In this document: positions 23,838-33,670 of the stretch, in pieces
Numbering within the stretch: the first letter of the stretch is position 1
How the letters are laid out: each line of letters begins with the position of its first letter
NCBI RefSeq assembly: GCF_900605495.1
Contig: NZ_LR027601.1
Location: 298,912 to 362,911 of the forward strand
Direction of reading: 5' to 3'
DNA length: 64,000 nt
Origin: Bacilliculturomica massiliensis
GTDB lineage: Bacteria > Bacillota > Clostridia > Peptostreptococcales > Anaerovoracaceae
Made by a program: the position numbers and the translations under genes
The notes under the pieces: generated by a model
Databases searched by the model: none
What the model was told of the DNA's origin: nothing
The model's input: only the letters and a program-made list of their open reading frames with translations

Positions 23838-24788
23838 ATGAAGAACGGCGTGTTCACAGACTACAAGATTTTTGCGGGAAACTCCAATCCCGAGCTGGCG
23901 GAGGAAATTGCCAGCATTATGGGAAAGCCGCTGGGAAAAGCTACGGTAAGCAAGTTCAGCGACGGCGAGATCTCTGTCAGTCTCTGGGAGACAGTCAGAG
24001 GCCTGGACACCTATATCGTGCAGTCTACCTGCAAACCGGTGAACGACTCTTTGATGGAACTGTGTATTATGATCGACGCCATGAGGAGAGCCTCCGCGGG
24101 AAGGATCAACGCGGTGATCCCTTATTACGGCTACGCCCGGCAGGACAGAAAGGCCAAGGCCAGAGATCCTATCACGGCGAAGCTTGTTGCCAACATCCTC
24201 ATCGCGGCGGGCGCGGACCGCGTGGTGACTATGGACCTGCACGCGTCTCAGATACAGGGATATTTTGATATTCCGGTAGACCATCTGCTGGGTATGCCTA
24301 TTCTCGTAAAGTATTTCCAGGAAAAGCATCTGGACAATCTGGTCATCGTATCTCCCGATCACGGCAGCGTGACCCGGGCCAGAAATATGGCTCATCCTCT
24401 CGACGCGCCGATCGCCATTGTAGACAAGAGAAGACCCAAGGCCAACGTGTCCGAGGTCATGAATATCATCGGAGATATCGACGGCAGGACCTGTATTCTG
24501 GTGGACGACATGGTGGATACCGCCGGAACCATTACGAATGCGGCCAACGCGCTGAAGGAGCTGGGAGCGAAGGACGTCTACGCCTGCGCCACCCATCCCA
24601 TCCTTTCCGGACCTGCCATCGAGAGGATCGAGGGCTCGGCTATCAAGGAGATGGTGCTGCTGAATACTGTGCCCATCCCGGAAGAAAAGAAGATCGAGAA
24701 GGTCAAGGTGCTCTCCGTGGCGCCGTTGTTCGCGGAGGCCATGATCCGTATCTTCACCAACGACTCCATCAGCAGGCTGTTCGATTAG
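23838..24788 (+). CDS. prs: Ribose-phosphate pyrophosphokinase (PRPP synthetase)
   Basis: A 316-residue, full-length class I PRPP synthetase making PRPP from ribose-5-phosphate and [19 protein letters not shown] opens the protein, [20 protein letters not shown] is the ATP loop region, and [11 protein letters not shown] near residue 222 binds ribose phosphate. It starts after GAGAGGAAAAGA. A GC hairpin (23795-23819) lies just upstream without a T-tract. Its product is the effector of PurR encoded upstream. Confidence 0.96.
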   Translation: MKNGVFTDYKIFAGNSNPELAEEIASIMGKPLGKATVSKFSDGEISVSLWETVRGLDTYIVQSTCKPVNDSLMELCIMIDAMRRASAGRINAVIPYYGYARQDRKAKARDPITAKLVANILIAAGADRVVTMDLHASQIQGYFDIPVDHLLGMPILVKYFQEKHLDNLVIVSPDHGSVTRARNMAHPLDAPIAIVDKRRPKANVSEVMNIIGDIDGRTCILVDDMVDTAGTITNAANALKELGAKDVYACATHPILSGPAIERIEGSAIKEMVLLNTVPIPEEKKIEKVKVLSVAPLFAEAMIRIFTNDSISRLFD

Positions 24789-24875
24789 TTTCCGCCTGCC
24801 GCGGAGCATGGGCGGACTGATGGGATCAGGCCGCGGGAACGGCGGCAAACAGAAGCGAAAGGAAAACGAACGGTT

Positions 24876-25478
24876 ATGTACATTATTGTCGGACTGGGGA
24901 ATCCGGGGAAGCAGTACGAGAACACCCGGCATAACCTGGGTTTCATCACGGTGGACCGGCTGGCGGACCGCCATGATATCAGGATAACAAAGATAAAGCA
25001 CAAGGCTCTGGTCGGGGAAGGACGCATCTCCGGCCAGAAAGTCGTGCTCGTAAAGCCACAGACGTTTATGAACCTCAGCGGAAATTCCGTGCGGGAGGTT
25101 CTGGAATATTATAAGGAAGAGCCGGAGCATCTCATCGTGGTCTATGACGATATCGACATACCCGCAGGCACCGTGCGTCTGCGCAAGAAAGGCAGCGCGG
25201 GTACGCACAACGGAATGCGCTCTATCATATATGATATTCAGTCGGATCAGTTTCCCAGACTGCGCGTGGGGATCGGGGGGGAGCGGAAAATGCCGCTGGA
25301 CCGGTACGTGCTGGGAGGGTTTACGAAAGAGGAAAAGCCGCTGCTTGAGGCTGCGGTGGATCGGGGCGTGGGGGCGCTGGAGACCCTCCTGTCAAAGGGA
25401 ATCGACATCGCGATGAGCGAGTGCAATGTGAAATCAGAATCAGGGGAAAAGGAAAAGAATGAATTTTCAGAGCATTAG
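24876..25478 (+). CDS. pth: Peptidyl-tRNA hydrolase
   Basis: A 200-residue enzyme that frees tRNA from stalled peptidyl-tRNA. It opens YIIVGLGNPGKQYENTRHNLGF with the catalytic His at 19, followed by KPQTFMNLSG and YDDIDIPAG with the conserved Asp. Its end overlaps the start of mfd by 20 nt, as expected in the conserved pth-mfd operon. The start has AAAGGAAAACG upstream. Confidence 0.95.
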   Translation: MYIIVGLGNPGKQYENTRHNLGFITVDRLADRHDIRITKIKHKALVGEGRISGQKVVLVKPQTFMNLSGNSVREVLEYYKEEPEHLIVVYDDIDIPAGTVRLRKKGSAGTHNGMRSIIYDIQSDQFPRLRVGIGGERKMPLDRYVLGGFTKEEKPLLEAAVDRGVGALETLLSKGIDIAMSECNVKSESGEKEKNEFSEH

Positions 25479-28400
25479 AGCCCTGGCGGGCGCTCCCGGC
25501 ATCATCAATCTGTCGGGGATATCCGAGAGCAGGGTGACGCCGGTGGCGGCAGAGCTGGCTTCGGCGCGGACGGGACAAAGCCTGATCGTCACATCCTCCT
25601 ATGGAAAGGCGAAGCGGCTGGCGGAGGACCTGTCCTTTTTTATTTCTAAAAATATCTATGTCATGCCTGAGGGAGAGCAGGCTTTTTTGCGTTACGATGC
25701 AAAGAGCACCGCAGGGCTGGCCGAGCGGATCACCGCCATGACGGCCCTGGCCAAAGGCGAAGACTGCGTGGTGGTGACTCCGGTCACAGGGGCGGTCAAG
25801 CGGCTGACGCCGCCGCGGGATTTTGAAGCCTACGCCATGACTCTCTCCGTGGGCTGCGAGGCGGAACTGGAGCTCATCAAAGGAGATCTGGTGCGCATGG
25901 GCTACGACCGGGCGCCTACGGTAGAGGCAAAGGGACAGTTCTGCGTCCGGGGCGGCATTCTGGACGTTTATCCTATGGACGCCGAACTGCCAGTCCGCAT
26001 CGAATTTTTCGACACGGAGCTGGATTCCATCCGTACCTTCGACGCCGATACCCAGCGTTCGCTGAAGCCGATGAGGGAGATCTCGATCTATCCGGCTCAG
26101 CTGCTGGTGCAGTGCGGAGACCTGTTTGAACAGGGAGAAAAGCGGCTGGCCAAAGCATACGACGCGCAGCTTGCCAGGCTGAAGGACGGAGAAGAAAAAG
26201 AAAATCTGCGGCAGCGCCGCGGCCAGCTGCTGGAGTATGTGGAGACCGCGACCAATCTGCAGTTCCTGGAAAATTACATTCCGTATTTTTACCAGGAGAC
26301 TGCCTTCATCTGGGATTATCTCGGAAAGAATGGACTGATCATGCTGGACGATCCGGACCGTCTTTACGAAGCGCTGGGAGTCTACGAGCGTGAGGGGAAG
26401 GAAGACTTCACCGTTCTTCTGGAGCGGGGCCGGGTGGCTGCGGCGGACAGCGAGCTTCTGTGCGGGAAAAAAGATTTTCAGCATGTGCTGGCGCAGGGAC
26501 AGACGAAGAGCCTCTTTGTCTTTACACCCTTCCAGAAACAGATAAGGGGCATCGACCGGCTGGACAAGAGTCTGTCCGTGGTCTCACGGCAGACTCCGGC
26601 CTTTAACGGCCGCATGGATTTTCTGGAGACGGAGCTTTCCCGCTATGCAAAGCAGGGTTACGAGATCATCATCGCCTGCTCTACGGAGGAGCGGGCGGTC
26701 AACATGAAGGAGTTCGTGTCCCGGGCCGGTCTGGATACGAAGGTCCGGCTGCGCAAGGGCAGCCTTTCCTCCGGCATGGACTATCCGGAGGAGAAACTGC
26801 TGATCTTGTCTGACAACGACATCTTTATGCACACCAAGCAGAAAAGAAAGCATAAAGAGAGCAAGAACGCAAAGCCTATCAAGGCGTTTACAGACATAAA
26901 AAAGGGCGACTATGTAGTTCATGAAAATCACGGAGTCGGCAAGTTTCTGGGCGTGGAGCAGCTGGAGATCCAGGGGAGCAAGAAGGATTATCTGAAGGTC
27001 AAGTACGCCGGCGAGGATATGCTCTACGTGCCTGTGGATCAGATGGATATGATCCAGAAGTATGTGGGCTCCGACGGCACCACGCCCCGGATCAACAAAC
27101 TATCCAGCGGAGAATGGAAGAAGACGAAGGCCAGGGCCAAGGCCGCCATCGCCGTTATGGCGCAGGAACTGATCGAACTGTCGGCGGCCCGGCAGCTGGA
27201 AAAGGGCTACGCCTTCTCTCCCGACACTCCCTGGCAGAAAGAGTTTGAAGAGATGTTTCCCTATGAGGAGACGCCGGATCAGCTGAGATGCATCAAGGAG
27301 ATCAAGGCGGATATGGAAAAGACCCTGCCCATGGACCGGCTGCTCTGCGGCGACGTGGGCTACGGAAAAACTGAGGTGGCCGCCCGGGCGATCTTCAAGT
27401 GCATCGCCGACGGCAAGCAGGCCGCCGTGCTGGTGCCCACTACAATTTTGGCCAATCAGCATTACCATACCTTTAAAAATCGTTTCGAGCATTTTCCGTT
27501 CAAAGTGGAAATGCTGTGCCGGTTCCGCTCGGAGAGTCAGCAGGATGAGATCATAACCGAGATAGGAAAGGGAAACATCGACGTGATCGTGGGGACGCAC
27601 CGGATGCTGTCGAAGGATGTACACTTCAAGGATCTGGGGCTGCTGGTCATCGACGAGGAGCAGCGCTTCGGCGTACAGCACAAGGAAGCGATAAAAATGC
27701 TGAGGAAAAATGTGGACGTTCTCACTTTGTCTGCCACGCCCATTCCCCGGACGCTGCACATGTCGCTGATCGGGATCAAGGAGATGAGTCTCATTGAGGA
27801 GCCGCCGGAGGAACGCTATCCGGTACAGACCTATGTCATGGAGCAGGACGACGACGTGATCCGGGAAGCCGTGCAGCGGGAGCTGGACCGCGGAGGACAG
27901 GTCTACGTAGTCTATAACCGCGTAAAGGGGATCCAGAAGATCGCCGCGCTGATCCGCGAGCTGGTTCCCGACGCCAGAGTGGGCGTGGGCCACGGACAGA
28001 TGAACGAGCGGCAGTTGGAAGATATCATGCTGGATTTTGTCAACGGGGAGTTCAACGTGCTGGTGGCCACCACGATCATAGAATCCGGCATCGACATCCC
28101 CAACGCCAACACCATCCTGATCGTGGACGCCGACCGCTACGGGCTGTCGCAGCTGTATCAGCTGCGCGGCCGCGTCGGCCGTTCCAACCGAATGTCTTAT
28201 GCCTACCTGATGTATCAGCGGGACAAGGTGCTGGCCGAGGCGGCGGAGAAGCGGCTGCGCTCCATCCGGGAGTTTACGGAATTCGGCGCGGGATTCCGCA
28301 TCGCCATGCGGGATCTGGAGATCCGCGGCGCGGGGAATCTGCTGGGCATGGAGCAGAGCGGTCACATGATGATGATCGGTTACGAGCTCTACTGCAAGCT

Positions 28401-28884
28401 GGTGGACGAGGCTGTGCGGGAGCTCTCCGGGAATCCGGAGCTGCGGCCCGAGGTGGAGACGGAGATCCTTCTGGACCTGCCGGCGTTCATTCCCGATTAT
28501 TATATCAGCGACGAACTGCTGAAGCTTCAGATGTACAAGAAGATCGCGGCTATACGCGACGACGAGGAGAGGGAGGAGATCATCGACGAACTGGTGGACC
28601 GTTTCGGAGACGTGCCGTCGGAGACGATCAATCTCATCGACATCGCGCTTATCAAGGCGCAGGCGGGGGCCAAGGGGATCAGCCGCATTCAGAGAGAACA
28701 GAAGAAGCTGGTATTTGAGTTCGATCGGACCTCCGATATGACTCCGGAGAAGATCGGACCGCTGCTGCAGGCCTATGGCATGCGTGTGACGGTGTACGGC
28801 GGCACAAAACCTTCGATCAAGTATCTGGGCGATCTGAAAAAGCAGACCGACGAGATCCGGAGGTTCCTGGCCAAGATGGGATAA
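25459..28884 (+). CDS. mfd: Transcription-repair coupling factor
   Basis: A 1141-residue translocase that removes RNA polymerase stalled at DNA damage and recruits UvrA. An N-terminal UvrB-like region comes first, then the CarD-like polymerase-interaction domain near residue 482 (IKKGDYVVHENHGVGKFLGVE). Superfamily 2 motors follow with GDVGYGKTEVA near 630 and DEEQRFG near 731, with LSATPIPRTL. The C-terminal TRCF domain is complete. It overlaps pth by 20 nt. Full length, no unusual features. Confidence 0.97.
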   Translation: MNFQSIRALAGAPGIINLSGISESRVTPVAAELASARTGQSLIVTSSYGKAKRLAEDLSFFISKNIYVMPEGEQAFLRYDAKSTAGLAERITAMTALAKGEDCVVVTPVTGAVKRLTPPRDFEAYAMTLSVGCEAELELIKGDLVRMGYDRAPTVEAKGQFCVRGGILDVYPMDAELPVRIEFFDTELDSIRTFDADTQRSLKPMREISIYPAQLLVQCGDLFEQGEKRLAKAYDAQLARLKDGEEKENLRQRRGQLLEYVETATNLQFLENYIPYFYQETAFIWDYLGKNGLIMLDDPDRLYEALGVYEREGKEDFTVLLERGRVAAADSELLCGKKDFQHVLAQGQTKSLFVFTPFQKQIRGIDRLDKSLSVVSRQTPAFNGRMDFLETELSRYAKQGYEIIIACSTEERAVNMKEFVSRAGLDTKVRLRKGSLSSGMDYPEEKLLILSDNDIFMHTKQKRKHKESKNAKPIKAFTDIKKGDYVVHENHGVGKFLGVEQLEIQGSKKDYLKVKYAGEDMLYVPVDQMDMIQKYVGSDGTTPRINKLSSGEWKKTKARAKAAIAVMAQELIELSAARQLEKGYAFSPDTPWQKEFEEMFPYEETPDQLRCIKEIKADMEKTLPMDRLLCGDVGYGKTEVAARAIFKCIADGKQAAVLVPTTILANQHYHTFKNRFEHFPFKVEMLCRFRSESQQDEIITEIGKGNIDVIVGTHRMLSKDVHFKDLGLLVIDEEQRFGVQHKEAIKMLRKNVDVLTLSATPIPRTLHMSLIGIKEMSLIEEPPEERYPVQTYVMEQDDDVIREAVQRELDRGGQVYVVYNRVKGIQKIAALIRELVPDARVGVGHGQMNERQLEDIMLDFVNGEFNVLVATTIIESGIDIPNANTILIVDADRYGLSQLYQLRGRVGRSNRMSYAYLMYQRDKVLAEAAEKRLRSIREFTEFGAGFRIAMRDLEIRGAGNLLGMEQSGHMMMIGYELYCKLVDEAVRELSGNPELRPEVETEILLDLPAFIPDYYISDELLKLQMYKKIAAIRDDEEREEIIDELVDRFGDVPSETINLIDIALIKAQAGAKGISRIQREQKKLVFEFDRTSDMTPEKIGPLLQAYGMRVTVYGGTKPSIKYLGDLKKQTDEIRRFLAKMG

Positions 28885-28997
28885 CGCATGCTGTGCGGCC
28901 GGGACGGCGCGGACGCGGAGATCTGCGCAGGGCCGGAAGACGGGGAATGCAGAATAGAACGGGATCAATCAGCAGAGAAGACGGAGAGGAGCACCAT

Positions 28998-30188
28998 ATG
29001 GCGATTACCGTGAAGAATGTGCTGGAATTACCGAGCCTGAAGGAATTTCGGCTGGCTGCGGGGAAAAAAGGTCTGGATCACATCGTTGAGAAGGCTGGGA
29101 TCGTGGATTATGAGTTCGCAGACGGAGCCGTTCCTTCCAGCGCGGACGCATTTGAGCAAAACAGCTTTGTCATCGGTACGCTGCTCTTTGCGAAGGACAG
29201 GCCGGAGTGGATCCTTCAGGCACTGCAGACGCTGCGTTCCTATGGAGTCAGCGCCTTGGCGGTAAAGACAGTTTTTTTCCGCCAGCTGCCCCCAGAAGTG
29301 CTGCGCTATGCGGATGAGACGGGCTTCCCCCTCTTTCTTTTCGACCACTCTTATTTTGAAGATGTGATCGCCGAACTGCGCGAAGCGCTGAAAGGGGATC
29401 AGACTGCGCAGCGAGAGCATCGGCTGTTGGATGAGCTGATCGGGAAGCGTCATTCGTCGGAGGAGGTGCGGCGGCTGGCTTTGGAGCTCCACGCCCATCT
29501 GCGGCAGTGGAATCGGGCGTTTTTCTGCGTGGGAGACCGGGAGTATGACGACTGGGAGGCGGCTCGTATCCTGAACTTTTTCGCGCTGAACGCGGAACGG
29601 AGCCAGGAAACGGCGGCATTTGTCTACGAGGATGGTTTTTTGTTTCTGGTCTCAGATGTGGAAAAAGCGGAAGAACGCTTTCGGATAGGCTTTGAAAACG
29701 GGATCCGCACGGCTGGACTTGCGGAAAAGGGAGAGACGCTGACTGTGGGGCGGGGCAAAGTCTATGGGCTGGAGGAACTGGACCGTGGCGTCAGAGAGGC
29801 GATCACCGCATGCCGCGGAGCGCTCCTGCTGGGAAAGAAGGACATGGATTACGCGGAGATGGGTTTCCTGCGTATTTTGATGGAAGCGGACCGGTCGGCC
29901 CTCAGATCCTGCGCGGAGGATTTTCTCAGCCCCCTCCGGGGAGACGGCGAGACCGGCGCGATGCTGTGGAAGACGGCGGAGGCCTACGTGAGAGCGAAAG
30001 GCGATATCGGATCAACGTCGGAAGCTCTTTTTCTGCATCCCAACACAGTCCGCTACCGGTTGGGAAAGATCCGGGAGAAGCTGGATAAGGGGGAGGGCGA
30101 GTATTTGTTCTTTCAGAACCTCTCCACCGCCGTATGGGCGCGGCGCATTATCGAAAGCGAGAGGGCGCGGCGCCGGAACGACAGATGA
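28998..30188 (+). CDS. PucR-family transcriptional regulator
   Basis: A 396-residue regulator. The N-terminal PucR-type domain (TVKNVLELPSLKEFRLAAGKKGLDHIVEKAGIVDY; residues ~1-120) precedes a middle GGDEF-like/CdaR region. The C-terminal HTH_30 domain reads LFLHPNTVRYRLGKIREKL near residue 345. Relatives control purine catabolism or amino-acid and sugar-acid use. ATG 28998 is used because GGAGAGGAG lies just upstream. It follows mfd by ~110 bp on the same strand and is closed by a terminator at 30261-30306. Confidence 0.88.
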   Translation: MAITVKNVLELPSLKEFRLAAGKKGLDHIVEKAGIVDYEFADGAVPSSADAFEQNSFVIGTLLFAKDRPEWILQALQTLRSYGVSALAVKTVFFRQLPPEVLRYADETGFPLFLFDHSYFEDVIAELREALKGDQTAQREHRLLDELIGKRHSSEEVRRLALELHAHLRQWNRAFFCVGDREYDDWEAARILNFFALNAERSQETAAFVYEDGFLFLVSDVEKAEERFRIGFENGIRTAGLAEKGETLTVGRGKVYGLEELDRGVREAITACRGALLLGKKDMDYAEMGFLRILMEADRSALRSCAEDFLSPLRGDGETGAMLWKTAEAYVRAKGDIGSTSEALFLHPNTVRYRLGKIREKLDKGEGEYLFFQNLSTAVWARRIIESERARRRNDR

Positions 30189-30260
30189 CGTCCAGGGGGC
30201 GCAGTGAGGACAGGTCCGGAGGGGAAGGGGGATTCCCATAACGAAGGGCGAAAAGACTGA

Positions 30261-30306
30261 AAACAGCGGGTCGTTGTATTTTTTACAAAGAGACCGCTGT
30301 TTTTTT
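30261..30306 (+). terminator. Terminator after the PucR-type gene
   Basis: AAACAGCGG-G-TC pairs with GACCGCTGTTT, with an inner TTGTA/TACAA helix around a T6 loop, followed by T7. Confidence 0.85.
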
Positions 30307-30372
30307 GATGGGATAGACAAATGATCCGGCCCGGCGGCGTGTTAATATGAGAAAAAAGAAAGGAGCGGAAAT

Positions 30373-31497
30373 ATGAAAATAAAGACGTTTAAAGTGGAAC
30401 AGTGGATGAATGAATTTGAAAACGACGCAGTGTATAATCTGGCGGAGACCTGTGTGGATTCGCTGACGCTGCGGCAGCTGCTTGAGCTGGCAGACAAAGA
30501 TCCCGAAGAGTTTCTTGCAGGGCTGGCAGATACCAGGCTGACCTACAGCCACATTTACGGATCGCCGGCTTTTCTCAAGGGCATAAGCGAATTGTACCGC
30601 GGGATCAGACCGGATCAGGTCATTCCCACCCACGGAGCGATCGGGGCCAATTATCAGGTGCTGATGACGTTGATCGAGCCTGGGGACAGCATGGTGAGCG
30701 TAATGCCCACTTATCAGCAGCATTATTCCATTCCGGAATCCATCGGTGCGGAAGTAAACATTCTTCAGCTTGGGCCTGAGAACGATTTTCTGCCGGAGGT
30801 CAAAGCGCTGCGGGGAATGGTCAGCCGGCGGACGAAGCTGATCTCCCTGAACAATCCCAACAATCCTTCGGGATCCCTGATCCCGGTGGAGACCCTGGAG
30901 GAGATCGTGGATATTGCCAGAAGCGTGGACGCATATATCCTGTGCGACGAGGTCTACCGGGGGATCAGCGATGATGGAAGCTATATGCCTTCGATCACAG
31001 ATCTGTATGAAAAGGGGATCAGCGTAGGAAGCATGTCCAAGGTTTTTTCCCTGGCGGGACTGCGGATGGGCTGGATCGCGACGCCCTGCGACCAGGCGGC
31101 AGCCGCCTGCAGAGAACGCAGAGATTACGATACCATCAGCTGCGGCGTATTGGACGACCTCTTCGCTTCCGTGGCGCTGGAGGCCAGGGATGCGATCTTC
31201 CGCCGGAACAGAGAGATCGTGCTGAAAAACAGAAAGATACTGGATGATTGGGTCAGCAGCCAGGAAAAAGTTCATTACACCAAGCCGGCGGCAGGAAACA
31301 CCGCGCTGCTCTACTATGATTATAACGTGCCCTCCAGAGAATTGTGCACAAAGCTCCTGAGGGAAACAGGGGTCTTTTTCACGCCGGGCGAGTGCTTTGA
31401 GCTGGAGAACTGTGTGCGCATCGGATATGCCTTTGACTCCAGGACGTTAAAAGAAGGGTTGGAGAAGTTCGGGGAATTTCTTGCGGGTTTGGAATAA
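30373..31497 (+). CDS. Class I/II PLP-dependent aminotransferase
   Basis: A 374-residue fold-type I aminotransferase. LNNPNNPSG is the cofactor-ring motif, CDEVYRG contains the Asp that holds the pyridine nitrogen, and SMSKVFSLAGLRMGW carries the PLP lysine. The C-terminal Arg in ENCVRIGYAF fits carboxylate binding. Sequence alone does not separate aspartate/aromatic from other substrates; in MalY/PatB-type proteins the loops differ. The start is at 30373 with AAAGGAGCGG upstream. A monocistronic gene following the PucR-type regulator, which might control it. Confidence 0.9.
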   Translation: MKIKTFKVEQWMNEFENDAVYNLAETCVDSLTLRQLLELADKDPEEFLAGLADTRLTYSHIYGSPAFLKGISELYRGIRPDQVIPTHGAIGANYQVLMTLIEPGDSMVSVMPTYQQHYSIPESIGAEVNILQLGPENDFLPEVKALRGMVSRRTKLISLNNPNNPSGSLIPVETLEEIVDIARSVDAYILCDEVYRGISDDGSYMPSITDLYEKGISVGSMSKVFSLAGLRMGWIATPCDQAAAACRERRDYDTISCGVLDDLFASVALEARDAIFRRNREIVLKNRKILDDWVSSQEKVHYTKPAAGNTALLYYDYNVPSRELCTKLLRETGVFFTPGECFELENCVRIGYAFDSRTLKEGLEKFGEFLAGLE

Positions 31498-31631
31498 TAA
31501 AAGAACAACACTGAAGCCAAAGCGGAAAAGCAGTGAAATATGCGCAGGAGCGTGTCTCGCTGCTTTTTTGTATTTCGGAAAGACTACAGCTTTTAAAAGA
31601 AGATCTTCCAGCCTGGCGGATCGGCCTTTTC

Positions 31632-31661
31632 TTGCAATAAATACCCATACAGTGGTATAAT
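31632..31661 (+). promoter_or_regulatory. Promoter of the PpiC lipoprotein gene
   Basis: TTGCAA (31632-31637) and TATAAT (31656-31661) have 18-bp spacing. Confidence 0.6.
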
Positions 31662-31756
31662 AAACATTACACGTGCTGACGGCAGGGGCGAAACCGTTTT
31701 TTTGGCAGGAACCGTGCGCGCACGAAATTATGCGAAGGATAAAGAGGAGAACGATT

Positions 31757-32731
31757 ATGAAGTGTAAAAAATGGGCCGCGCTGCTTCTGGCAGGCGTGCT
31801 GGCGTTTACAGCAGCCGGATGCGGGAACGGCGATCCGAAGGACAGCGAGGTCGCCGCGTCGATCGAAGATGCGGAGATAACGTACGGACAGCTGGATGAA
31901 TTTCTGGAACTGTCCGCGTTAATTGCAAATCAGAATCTGGAACAGATCAAAGCTCAGCCGGATCTGATGAGTTATCTGAAAAAATCAATGCTTGTCAATA
32001 TGGTCAGCTACGAAGCCATGCGCATGACTCTGGAGGAAAAGGGCGGAGATATCTTCCCCGAAGAGTACCAGTCGGAGCTGGATGAATTTCTGAAATCCAT
32101 AAAGGAAGCCATGGGGGACAAGAAGATCAGCGACGAAACGCTGACGTACTACTTCAATCTGCGTTATTACGTAGAGCCCTTCAACAAAGAGGCGGAAGAC
32201 GCTGTGACAGACGAGGATGTGCGGGTGTATTACGACGAACACGTCGCTGATAAATACACGACCACAGCCGCCCGGGGCAAGGTCAGCCACATACTGGTGG
32301 ACAACGAAGATCTGGCCAACGAGATCTACGATAAGATCATGAACGGCGCCGACTTTGGGGAGATGGCGGCGGAATACGGAACCGACGGGACAAAAGATAA
32401 CGGCGGCAGTCTGGGCGTGCTCTCCGAGGACGATCCCAACTATGACGCAGATTTCATGAAAGGCGCGTTCGCGCTGAAATCCGGCGAGGTGAGCAAACCG
32501 GTAAAGTCCCGGTATGGCTATCATCTGATCAAGATGGAAGACAGAGAGGAAGCAGGCGTGGTTCTCCCCTTTGAGGACCAGAAGCAGAGTATACGCAGCA
32601 CGCTGGTCTCCGAGAAATACAGCCAGATGATCACAGAGCTGGTGGACAAATATAAAGTCACGTATTACGGGGAATTTGCAGATGACGCTTCCGGGACAAA
32701 CGGAGACGGGGACGGCGATAAGTCGGAGTAA
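31757..32731 (+). CDS. PrsA-like peptidyl-prolyl isomerase lipoprotein
   Basis: A 324-residue extracytoplasmic foldase. The lipoprotein signal (KWAALLLAGVLAFTAAGC) puts the lipidated Cys near residue 22. A SurA/PrsA-like helical chaperone region follows. The parvulin domain (residues ~172-265) has GKVSHILVDNE, NGGSLGVL, and FALKSGEVSKPVKSRYGYHLIK. It helps secreted proteins fold at the outer membrane face. Start at 31757 after AAAGAGGAGA; the acidic Gly/Asp tail is unremarkable. The mfd-to-PpiC order is common in Clostridia, although here two genes intervene. Confidence 0.9.
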   Translation: MKCKKWAALLLAGVLAFTAAGCGNGDPKDSEVAASIEDAEITYGQLDEFLELSALIANQNLEQIKAQPDLMSYLKKSMLVNMVSYEAMRMTLEEKGGDIFPEEYQSELDEFLKSIKEAMGDKKISDETLTYYFNLRYYVEPFNKEAEDAVTDEDVRVYYDEHVADKYTTTAARGKVSHILVDNEDLANEIYDKIMNGADFGEMAAEYGTDGTKDNGGSLGVLSEDDPNYDADFMKGAFALKSGEVSKPVKSRYGYHLIKMEDREEAGVVLPFEDQKQSIRSTLVSEKYSQMITELVDKYKVTYYGEFADDASGTNGDGDGDKSE

Positions 32732-32785
32732 CCGGCATGACCGGACCAGCCGAAACGATCAAATAATGAAGGAAAGGAATGAGAT

Positions 32786-33106
32786 ATGGCCCTTGGTATA
32801 TTGAATGTTGTAAATATCGTCGTGGTGATCATCAGCGCGGCTGTGACTGTGGCGATGTTTCGCTGGAAAAATGATTCTGTCAGCGCCGCGTGGTTTTACG
32901 CAGCTGCTGCCATGGCGCTGATCATCGCCTTCATCAATTTTACGGCCCAACCCTCAAATTATTTGCTGCAGAGGGCCGTGACAGCCATGTTTGCGGGCGC
33001 GGCGGTGCTTTCCATCGTACTTTGGAAAATGAACAGCAAACAGACGGCGAAGATATTCTGCGCCGTCTCTATAGTGCTCAGCCTGTGTTTTTATCTGTTT
33101 GTGTAA
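32786..33106 (+). CDS. Small membrane protein, function unknown
   Basis: A 106-residue protein that is almost all membrane: four hydrophobic helices (NVVNIVVVIISAAVTVAMF, FYAAAAMALIIAFIN, AVTAMFAGAAVLSIVLW, AKIFCAVSIVLSLCFYLFV). No charged active-site pattern is visible. It starts after AAGGAATG, 54 nt behind the PpiC lipoprotein, and is probably co-transcribed with it. A strong terminator follows at 33141-33166. Confidence 0.75.
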   Translation: MALGILNVVNIVVVIISAAVTVAMFRWKNDSVSAAWFYAAAAMALIIAFINFTAQPSNYLLQRAVTAMFAGAAVLSIVLWKMNSKQTAKIFCAVSIVLSLCFYLFV

Positions 33107-33140
33107 CAGTAGGATCACGGAGGCGGGAAGAAATGGTTTT

Positions 33141-33166
33141 GGCCGGGCATCTGCCCGGCCTTTTTT
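33141..33166 (+). terminator. Terminator of the PpiC transcription unit
   Basis: GGCCGGGCA tc TGCCCGGCC (33141-33160) followed by T6. Confidence 0.92.
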
Positions 33167-33235
33167 GTAAAAGATGATCGGGGAACAGAGGGATATCGGT
33201 GATAGCCTTTGTCCTTTGCTGATCTCAAAAACGGC

Positions 33236-33265
33236 AAAGCGGCACAGTCTGGAGACTGTGCCGCT
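33236..33265 (-). terminator. Likely terminator of the DUF378 gene
   Basis: AAGCGGCACAGTC and GACTGTGCCGCTT form a perfect 13-bp stem. On the minus strand it is followed by TTTGCCGTTTTTG, an interrupted T-tract. Confidence 0.6.
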
Positions 33266-33278
33266 TCGCGCCGGACGG

Positions 33279-33488
33279 TTAAGCTTCCATGGAAGCTCCC
33301 GTGCTGCGATTTCTGAAAAAGAAGGAGATCGCATAAAGGCCGGCCAGGCCGACCACGGCGTAAATAATCCTGCTTACGAGGGCCATCTGGCCGCCGAAGA
33401 TGCTGGCCACCAGATCGTAACCGAAGAATCCGATCAGGCCCCAGTTTACCGCGCCGATAATGACTAAAATAAGGACTAAGTTTCTCAT
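33279..33488 (-). CDS. DUF378 small membrane protein
   Basis: A 69-residue protein of the DUF378 family: two membrane helices with the signature VIIGAVNWGLIGFFGYDLVASIFGG and RIIYAVVGLAGLYAI. Its role is unknown; the family is widespread in Firmicutes. I use ATG 33488, with AAAGGAGTG upstream, not the 11-residue-longer form. A stand-alone gene on the minus strand. Confidence 0.88.
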   Translation of the reverse strand: MRNLVLILVIIGAVNWGLIGFFGYDLVASIFGGQMALVSRIIYAVVGLAGLYAISFFFRNRSTGASMEA

Positions 33489-33670
33489 GATTATCACTCC
33501 TTTCAATAGTAGTGTCTCCATCGCGGGAGAAGATATGCGGCGTTTCAGTCTGGTGTTTTTTTATGGAAAATGCATTTTAAATTTTTTAAATACCCGGGTC
33601 TCAGCAGATGGAAAAAGACCGAAAGAATAAGGAACAGCCATCTGTGGTCAAAGAATGAGAAAGTGAACCT

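Noticed and set aside
23469-25208. 579-codon open frame antisense to prs and pth
   Set aside because: It covers two well-supported genes and an intergenic gap in one frame; composition is that of an antisense shadow.
27100-28968. 622-codon open frame antisense to mfd
   Set aside because: Shadow of the mfd codon bias; His/Leu/Arg-rich composition without domain features.
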